Source: CAXSDR01 sp964236445 (GTDB lineage Bacteria > Actinomycetota > Actinomycetes > Motilibacterales > Motilibacteraceae). From it: a stretch of DNA of 25,646 nucleotides. Made by a program: the position numbers and the translations under genes. Under the pieces are notes generated by a model, which worked only from the letters and a program-made list of their open reading frames with translations, was not told the origin of the DNA and did no database searches. Of the stretch, positions 21,110 to 25,646 are shown piece by piece (the first letter of the stretch is position 1; the number at the start of each line of letters is the position of its first letter). The stretch is from contig CAXSDR010000048.1 of NCBI GenBank assembly GCA_964236445.1, positions 1-25,646 on the forward strand, written 5' to 3'.

Positions 21110-21745
21110 TCAGCGGGTCAACCTCGTCATGGCGTGACTGACCAGCGTGATGAGCGCCTGCTTGGTGGCAGCGCGACCGCGGGCATCGGTGTAGAACATC
21201 GGGACGTCCTGACGGACCGCGAGAGCCTCGCGTACGTCTTCGATGTTGTGGTGCGCATAGCCGTCGAAGCAGTTGACCGCGACGACGAACGGGATGCCCC
21301 GCGCCTCGAAGTAGTCGACGGCGTCGAAGCACTGCTCGAGCCGGCCGGTGTCGACCAGGACGACGGCGCCGATGGCGCCGCGGACGAGGTCGTCCCACAT
21401 GAAGGAGAACCGGTCCTGTCCGGGGGTGCCGAACAGATAGAGCCACAGGTTGCCCGGGAGCGCGATGCGCCCGAAGTCCATGGCCACGGTGGTGGTGGTC
21501 TTGCGGTCACTGACCCCGCCGGCGTCGTCGACGCCCACGCTGTGTTCGGTCATGGCCGCTTCGGTCGAGAGAGGCTCGATGTCGGAGATAGACCCGATGA
21601 AGGTCGTCTTTCCGACGGCGAAGCCACCTGCGACCACGATCTTGACGGTGACGGGCGGGGCGTCCGATCCCACGGGAATTCCCTGCACAGGCAGGGACCC
21701 CGACGCGGTTGACTGCCCGGCGACGTCAGAGTGCGCTGATGCCAT
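21110..21745 (-). CDS. cvnD: Conservon small GTPase-like protein CvnD
   Basis: The 211-residue protein has a P-loop GGFAVGKTT at about 40-48, a switch-region Thr stretch (DRKTTTTVAMDFGRI), and FGTPGQDRF in place of the DxxGQ Walker B/G3 motif. The G4 motif is altered: VNCFDG stands where NKxD is expected. These features match the MglA/Ras-like ATP/GTP-binding proteins of conservons, which work with Roadblock and DUF742 partners beneath a sensor kinase. The start at 21745 lies 20 bases inside cvnC, so the two are translationally coupled. The first 30 residues are a flexible Ser/Pro/Gly tail, and a shorter start cannot be excluded. Confidence 0.93.
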   Translation of the reverse strand: MASAHSDVAGQSTASGSLPVQGIPVGSDAPPVTVKIVVAGGFAVGKTTFIGSISDIEPLSTEAAMTEHSVGVDDAGGVSDRKTTTTVAMDFGRIALPGNLWLYLFGTPGQDRFSFMWDDLVRGAIGAVVLVDTGRLEQCFDAVDYFEARGIPFVVAVNCFDGYAHHNIEDVREALAVRQDVPMFYTDARGRAATKQALITLVSHAMTRLTR

Positions 21746-22109
21746 TGAGGAGACTCTCCAGGACCCGAAGGTCGGTCGCAGGGCTGTGGTTGGGGTTGGT
21801 CGACACCCCTGACACGGACACCGACCCGTCCGCCGTCAGGTCACCCACGAGAACGCGGATGACGCCGAGGGGCAGCGAGAGGTGCGCCGAGAGCTCGGCG
21901 ACCGACAGGAGCCGGTTCGTGGTGAGCTCGAGGATGCGCCGCTTCTCGATGGCGATGCCGATGAGCTCGTCCGGCAGCTTGAGAGAGCGCACCAGCGCCT
22001 CGAGAGGCAGATCTGTCGTCCGAGAGCGAGTCCGGCCACCCGTCACCGTGTAGGGACGGACGGTCCTGGCCTCTTCCTCGACGAACTCGTCGTCGTCGTA
22101 AGCACCCAT
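21726..22109 (-). CDS. cvnC: Conservon DUF742 protein CvnC
   Basis: The 127-residue protein has an acidic N-terminus (GAYDDDEFVEEE), then the DUF742 signature TVRPYTVTGGRTRS, and a winged-helix-like core LTTNRLLSVAELSAHLSLPLGVIRVLVGDLTADGSV. The ATG at 22109 is chosen because it lies five bases after the cvnB stop and gives the usual DUF742 length; an open frame further upstream would overlap cvnB heavily. DUF742 proteins form part of the CvnA-D membrane-associated complex, probably linking the kinase and the GTPase. Confidence 0.93.
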   Translation of the reverse strand: MGAYDDDEFVEEEARTVRPYTVTGGRTRSRTTDLPLEALVRSLKLPDELIGIAIEKRRILELTTNRLLSVAELSAHLSLPLGVIRVLVGDLTADGSVSVSGVSTNPNHSPATDLRVLESLLNGISAL

Positions 22110-22114
22110 GACGA

Positions 22115-22564
22115 CTACCCCACAACCTGGCGCAGCGAGCCGGTGACCGGCAGGTGCGCGCGCATCTCGGTGATCAGCTGCGGGGTCATGGTGACCTCGG
22201 CGCGACTGACCAGAAGGGTCATCTCGTAGCCGACGAGTCCGACGTCGCACGATGACTCGGCAGCAACGGCGAGAACGGAGCCGTCATTGATGCTCGTCGT
22301 GAACAGGAACAGCTCGTCCATCTCGACGATGGACTGTCGTACGGTGCCGGCATCGAGCTGGCGGGCCGCGCCTCGGGTGAGGCTCGACAGGCCGGACACG
22401 ATGGCCGAGAGCTGGTCGCCCTGTGTCCGATCGAGGTTCTCCGACATCGCCATCAGCAGTCCATCGGCCGACACGACGAGCGTGTGGCGGACACCCGGAA
22501 CACTGCGGACGAAGTTGCCGAGCAGCCAGTCGAAGTTGGCAGCCTCGTTGCTGAGGGTCTTCAC
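22115..22564 (-). CDS. cvnB: Conservon Roadblock/LC7 protein CvnB
   Basis: The 149-residue protein has the Roadblock/LC7 fold pattern: FDWLLGNFVRSVPGVRHTLVVSADGLLMAMS, then LSAIVSGLSSLTRGAARQL and a strand-rich second half ending LVSRAEVTMTPQLITEMRAHL. In conservons it acts as a regulator of the CvnD GTPase, as MglB does for MglA. The GTG at 22564 with GGAGG four bases ahead is preferred over the GTG at 22588, which lacks a ribosome site. It starts 29 bases after the cvnA stop and is followed closely by cvnC. Confidence 0.94.
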   Translation of the reverse strand: MKTLSNEAANFDWLLGNFVRSVPGVRHTLVVSADGLLMAMSENLDRTQGDQLSAIVSGLSSLTRGAARQLDAGTVRQSIVEMDELFLFTTSINDGSVLAVAAESSCDVGLVGYEMTLLVSRAEVTMTPQLITEMRAHLPVTGSLRQVVG

Positions 22565-22593
22565 GTTTCCTCCGCTAATCGATGTCACGGGTA

Positions 22594-25575
22594 TCAGTTC
22601 TTCTTGGCAGATGACTCAGGAGCGCTGGACGAGTCGCCGGCGCCGTTTGCGGGTTCCACGCTGGCCGTACGCCCGCGCTCCACACCGGCTCGGAAGCCGG
22701 AAAGGGTTGAGCGCACGGATTCCGCATCGCGACGGGGCGCCGCGGCGGGTGCCGCAGTCAACGGGGTCGCGGGCGCGGGAGCCTCGTGCTTCGGCTGACG
22801 CCGCACGAGACCGGCGTTGCTGCTGGCCGCCTCCGGAACGGTTCCGGGGGCGAACTTCGGTGCGTACGACGAGTTGGACAGCGTGCTGAGCTCCGCGAAG
22901 GCAGCGCTGGCGATCTGCGCCCCCGCCGCGACGCTCTCGCGGGCGCTGGCCTGCTCGGCGTGCTCCTTGTCGAGCTTGTCCGCACTGCTCGCGTCCGCGG
23001 GCCGACCTGCCGGTGTGGCAGGTGCGGGCCGCTGTGTGGGTACGGCGTGTTCGGCAGCCGGGCGGGCCAGCGGCTTGCCGGGCAAGATGTCCATCGACGT
23101 GGCGAACGCGGGCTTCTCGACCGCCTTGACCTCAGGCTGCGGAGCGACGGCCAGCTCGGTGAGCGTGGTGGCTGCTGTCGGTGTCGGGACGGGCGCCACG
23201 GGCGCCGGAGCCGGCGTCACCTCGGCGACAGGCTCGACGACCGTGGCCACTGCCGCCGGAGCGACAGGCGCGGGTGCCTCGACGGGTGCGCCCTCGGGGA
23301 CGGAGACCTCTTGGGCGACCGGAGCAGTCGGCGAGGCGACAACCGCCGGTGCGACCTGCTCGGCGGCCGACTCGAAGGCCGGGTTCGTCTCGACGGGGTT
23401 GGGCTTGGGAGCCGCCTTGACCGACTTGAGCTTCTCCTCGAGCTTGCGCCGCCCCATGATGCCCTTTTTGAGCACCGGCCCGGAGACCTCGCCACGCACG
23501 AAGTTGTCTTCGGGCCACTGGAAGACCGCGCCGTCGTCCTCGAGGATCTCGGCGTTGTGCTCACCTTCGAGGATCGCCGCGGGCGTGGTGTGCTCTGTCG
23601 CGACAGCCGTTGCCTTGACGGTCGGCTGCGATGCCGCCGGCAGCGCGGGTGCCTCGCTGACGGGCAGCTCACCGGCCTGGAAGATGTAGGTCGGCAGCTC
23701 GATGAAGACGACCGTGCCTGCGCTGCGACCGCGACGGAGCGCGACCTTCACGCCGAGACGCTCGGCAAGACGACCGACGACGAAGTGGCCGAGTCGCTGG
23801 GCGACGGCGATCTCCGCGAGCGGCGGCTTGGCGATGCGGTCGTTCGCGACACTGACCTCTTCCTCGGTCATGCCGAGGCCGTAGTCGGTGATGCTCAGCT
23901 CGACCAGTCCCGGCTTGAGCGCCGCGGAGACGATGACACGGGTCTCCGGGTTGGAGAAGTTCGTCGCGTTCTCCAGCAGCTCGGCCAACAGATGGGCGAG
24001 CGTCAGGGCGACGCGGCCGGTGACCAGCGGGTCGACGTTGGCTGCGAGGTCGATTCGCTCGAACTGCTCGATCTCCGACGCAGCGGTGCGGACGACGTCC
24101 GAGAGCGGCATCGGGTTGCGCAGGCGGCGGCTCGCGTCGATGCCGGCGAGCACGAGCAGGCTCTCCGAGGTGCGGCGCATGCGGGTCGCGAGGTGGTCGA
24201 GTCGGAAGAGGTTCTCGAGGACGTCGGGATCCTCCTCACGCTTCTCCATCGAGTCGATGAAGGAGAGCTGGCGACCGAGCAGCACCTGGTTGCGACGGGC
24301 GACGTTGACGAACATCTCCGCGATGCTTGCTCGCAGTGCGGCCTGCTCCTTGGCAACCATGACGACCGTGGCGTTGACAGCGTTGAACGTCGCAGCCAGA
24401 CGGCCGATCTCGTCGTTGCTCTCGATGGGGATCTCGTCGATCGTGACGCCGGGGCCCTCACCGGGCTTCTGCATGCGGGCCACCATGCGCGGCAGCTCCT
24501 CACGCACGGCCTCGGCCGCGTCGGTCAGGTCGAGCAGCGGCTCGACCATGCGGCGGGAGAGGAACAGGCCCATGAAGATGACGCCGATGAACGAGAGAAC
24601 GGTGAGCAGGACGACGAAGATCGCCCGGTTGCGCTGAGAGCCGGCATGACTGCCGGCGATGCTCGCGGCGTGCTTGATGCTCGACGTCTCGACGGAGGCG
24701 AGCGGCAGGATCATCGTGTTGGCGGACTTGACCCACGTGGCCGGCGTGACACGCGAGATGTTGCCTGACAGCTGCAGCACCGTCTCCCCGCGGGCGCCGT
24801 CGATGCCGAACAGGTCAGCCTGGGTGATGACCTCGTTGAGCATGTTCATGTCGTGTTTGGTCGCGAGACCCTCGAAGACAGCGCGCTCGCTGTCGGCCTG
24901 GCCGAGGAAGCTGTTGATGGAGCGGAAGCCGACCTGCGTGAGGTCCTGTCGTTCCAGCGCCAGCGCCGTGAGGTCGCGCTCCTTGCTGAGGTCGTTGATC
25001 GTGCGCGACATCGCGGTGGACGCCTTCAGCGCGTTGGCGAGGACGTCGTCGCCACGAAGAGCCTGGACGATCAGGTCGGGCAGGATCAGCGAGTCATCGA
25101 CGATCGCGTCGAAGTCGTTGGTGTCCTCTTCGCGCAGCGTGCTGTTGCGATCGCCGGCGGTGCGGATGGTCGGGATGGAGGCGTACTGCGCCTCGAGGGA
25201 CTTGGCAGCCTTGCCAAGGGCCGGCGAGACAGAGCCGTAGGGGGCCTTCTTGATGGCCACCGACGCCTTCGACACCGCGGCGTCCGTCGCGCTGCGGGAG
25301 TCCTTCTGGACGCCCAACAGGGCTTTGTCGCCCGGATGGAGGCGGACGTCGAGCGTTGCAGCTCGCTCAGCCTGCACGGCATGTGTCGCCGTGTTGATCG
25401 TGTTGGTCACGGTCGCGAGCTGTTCGACTCGACTGGCTCGCGCCGCCGTCGACGTTGCCGAGGCAACAATGACGCCGGTCAGTGCGAGCACGAGCACCAT
25501 CGGCACAGCAAGGACTGCGAGCACTTTCTCGCGGATCCCTAGGTTGCGCAGCACGAGCCCTACCCTCACCCTCAC
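22594..25575 (-). CDS. cvnA: Conservon sensor histidine kinase CvnA with NIT domain
   Basis: The 993-residue protein has a membrane helix at about 18-40, an extracytoplasmic nitrate/nitrite-sensing-type (NIT) region of all-helical character at about 50-310 (including ERDLTALALERQDL), and a second helix at about 318-340. A HAMP segment, a dimerisation helix with HLATRMRRTSESLLVLAG at 461-478, and an HATPase domain follow: N-box ELLENATNFS at 532-541, DYGLGM at 564-569, and GxxAGT at about 616-621. The last 350 residues are Pro/Ala/Glu-rich and disordered-looking. It heads the cvnABCD operon. The start is uncertain: GTG 25575 gives RVRVGLVLRN, while GTG 25554 has a better upstream GAGGGTAGGG. 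The signal sensed is unknown. Confidence 0.93.
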   Translation of the reverse strand: MRVRVGLVLRNLGIREKVLAVLAVPMVLVLALTGVIVASATSTAARASRVEQLATVTNTINTATHAVQAERAATLDVRLHPGDKALLGVQKDSRSATDAAVSKASVAIKKAPYGSVSPALGKAAKSLEAQYASIPTIRTAGDRNSTLREEDTNDFDAIVDDSLILPDLIVQALRGDDVLANALKASTAMSRTINDLSKERDLTALALERQDLTQVGFRSINSFLGQADSERAVFEGLATKHDMNMLNEVITQADLFGIDGARGETVLQLSGNISRVTPATWVKSANTMILPLASVETSSIKHAASIAGSHAGSQRNRAIFVVLLTVLSFIGVIFMGLFLSRRMVEPLLDLTDAAEAVREELPRMVARMQKPGEGPGVTIDEIPIESNDEIGRLAATFNAVNATVVMVAKEQAALRASIAEMFVNVARRNQVLLGRQLSFIDSMEKREEDPDVLENLFRLDHLATRMRRTSESLLVLAGIDASRRLRNPMPLSDVVRTAASEIEQFERIDLAANVDPLVTGRVALTLAHLLAELLENATNFSNPETRVIVSAALKPGLVELSITDYGLGMTEEEVSVANDRIAKPPLAEIAVAQRLGHFVVGRLAERLGVKVALRRGRSAGTVVFIELPTYIFQAGELPVSEAPALPAASQPTVKATAVATEHTTPAAILEGEHNAEILEDDGAVFQWPEDNFVRGEVSGPVLKKGIMGRRKLEEKLKSVKAAPKPNPVETNPAFESAAEQVAPAVVASPTAPVAQEVSVPEGAPVEAPAPVAPAAVATVVEPVAEVTPAPAPVAPVPTPTAATTLTELAVAPQPEVKAVEKPAFATSMDILPGKPLARPAAEHAVPTQRPAPATPAGRPADASSADKLDKEHAEQASARESVAAGAQIASAAFAELSTLSNSSYAPKFAPGTVPEAASSNAGLVRRQPKHEAPAPATPLTAAPAAAPRRDAESVRSTLSGFRAGVERGRTASVEPANGAGDSSSAPESSAKKN

Positions 25576-25583
25576 CTGATGAC

Positions 25584-25599
25584 CGGACTCTGAAGTCCG
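25584..25599. promoter_or_regulatory. Palindrome upstream of cvnA
   Basis: CGGACTCTGAAGTCCG has perfect 6-bp arms with a 4-bp centre, nine bases before the upstream cvnA start. Its arms are identical to those of the TetR-type operator at 5339-5353, but the centre is one base longer. It could also be a short mRNA hairpin. Confidence 0.35.
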
Positions 25600-25646
25600 C
25601 TGATGGACCGAGGATCGGCAGCCCCAGACGGCTCCTTGACACTTTC

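Noticed and set aside
22786..24768. A 660-codon open frame on the plus strand opposite cvnA
   Set aside because: It consists of Arg/Gly/Asp/Leu-rich low-complexity sequence antisense to the intact HATPase and HAMP regions of cvnA.
25558..25575. Telomere-like repeat (GTGAGGGTGAGGGTAGGG on the minus strand)
   Set aside because: Only three degenerate units inside or just before the cvnA coding start; better explained as start codons and a ribosome site.
1..25646. tRNA/rRNA genes, CRISPR arrays, intact insertion sequences or prophage
   Set aside because: No cloverleaf-like segment, regularly spaced direct repeats, complete transposase or integrase was found on either strand by eye.

Overview
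The window is high-GC DNA with strong G/C preference at third codon positions, Tat and lipoprotein signals, and many genes whose start codon lies 6-7 bases after a TANNNT -10 hexamer (the leaderless pattern). It also carries a CvnA-D conservon, a HelD-type RNA polymerase-recycling ATPase, DUF6457, YcnI and DUF929/VKOR proteins. Together these point to a chromosomal segment of a free-living actinomycete (Actinomycetota). I cannot name the genus from sequence alone. No tRNA, rRNA, CRISPR array, intact insertion sequence or origin was seen.

Layout. 1-3758 (+): the end of a BNR/Asp-box beta-propeller protein overlapping a MoaD/ThiS-like beta-grasp protein; a Tat-exported Dyp-type heme peroxidase; a small lipoprotein overlapping an aminoglycoside-phosphotransferase-fold kinase. 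3814-5980: an MDR-family oxidoreductase (-) followed by what looks like a frameshifted gene, divergent from a TetR regulator (+). The shared control region holds two nearly identical palindromes, and each gene has an unusual start (a coupled 25-codon leader ORF for the reductase, a probable CTG start for the regulator). 5981-6333: a decayed stretch with a possible transposase fragment, then a leaderless mini-ORF overlapping the helD-like gene (6330-8372).

8457-13769 is the most coherent accessory block. A YibE/F membrane protein and an orphan Zn/Mn-type solute-binding lipoprotein diverge from a short intergenic region with a Zur-like operator. Next to them is a four-gene minus-strand operon: a DUF929 thioredoxin-like CPYC protein, VKOR, a Met/His-rich membrane protein, and YcnI (DUF1775). 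The genes suggest a link between extracytoplasmic metal handling (probably copper and zinc) and disulfide formation.

13918-17398 (+): a LysE-type exporter, MobA, DUF6457 and an acyltransferase-3/SGNH membrane protein, closely packed. 17453-20458 (+): a PAS-GAF-PP2C (SpoIIE-like) phosphatase, a TMEM175-family channel protein and a small membrane protein. 20475-25575 (-): a DinB/DUF664 protein and a cvnABCD conservon (sensor kinase with NIT domain, Roadblock, DUF742, small GTPase-like protein).

The best leads for new biology are the metal/thiol block, the twin-operator reductase/TetR switch with its leader ORF, the leaderless mini-ORF coupled to helD, and the beta-propeller/MoaD-like pair.
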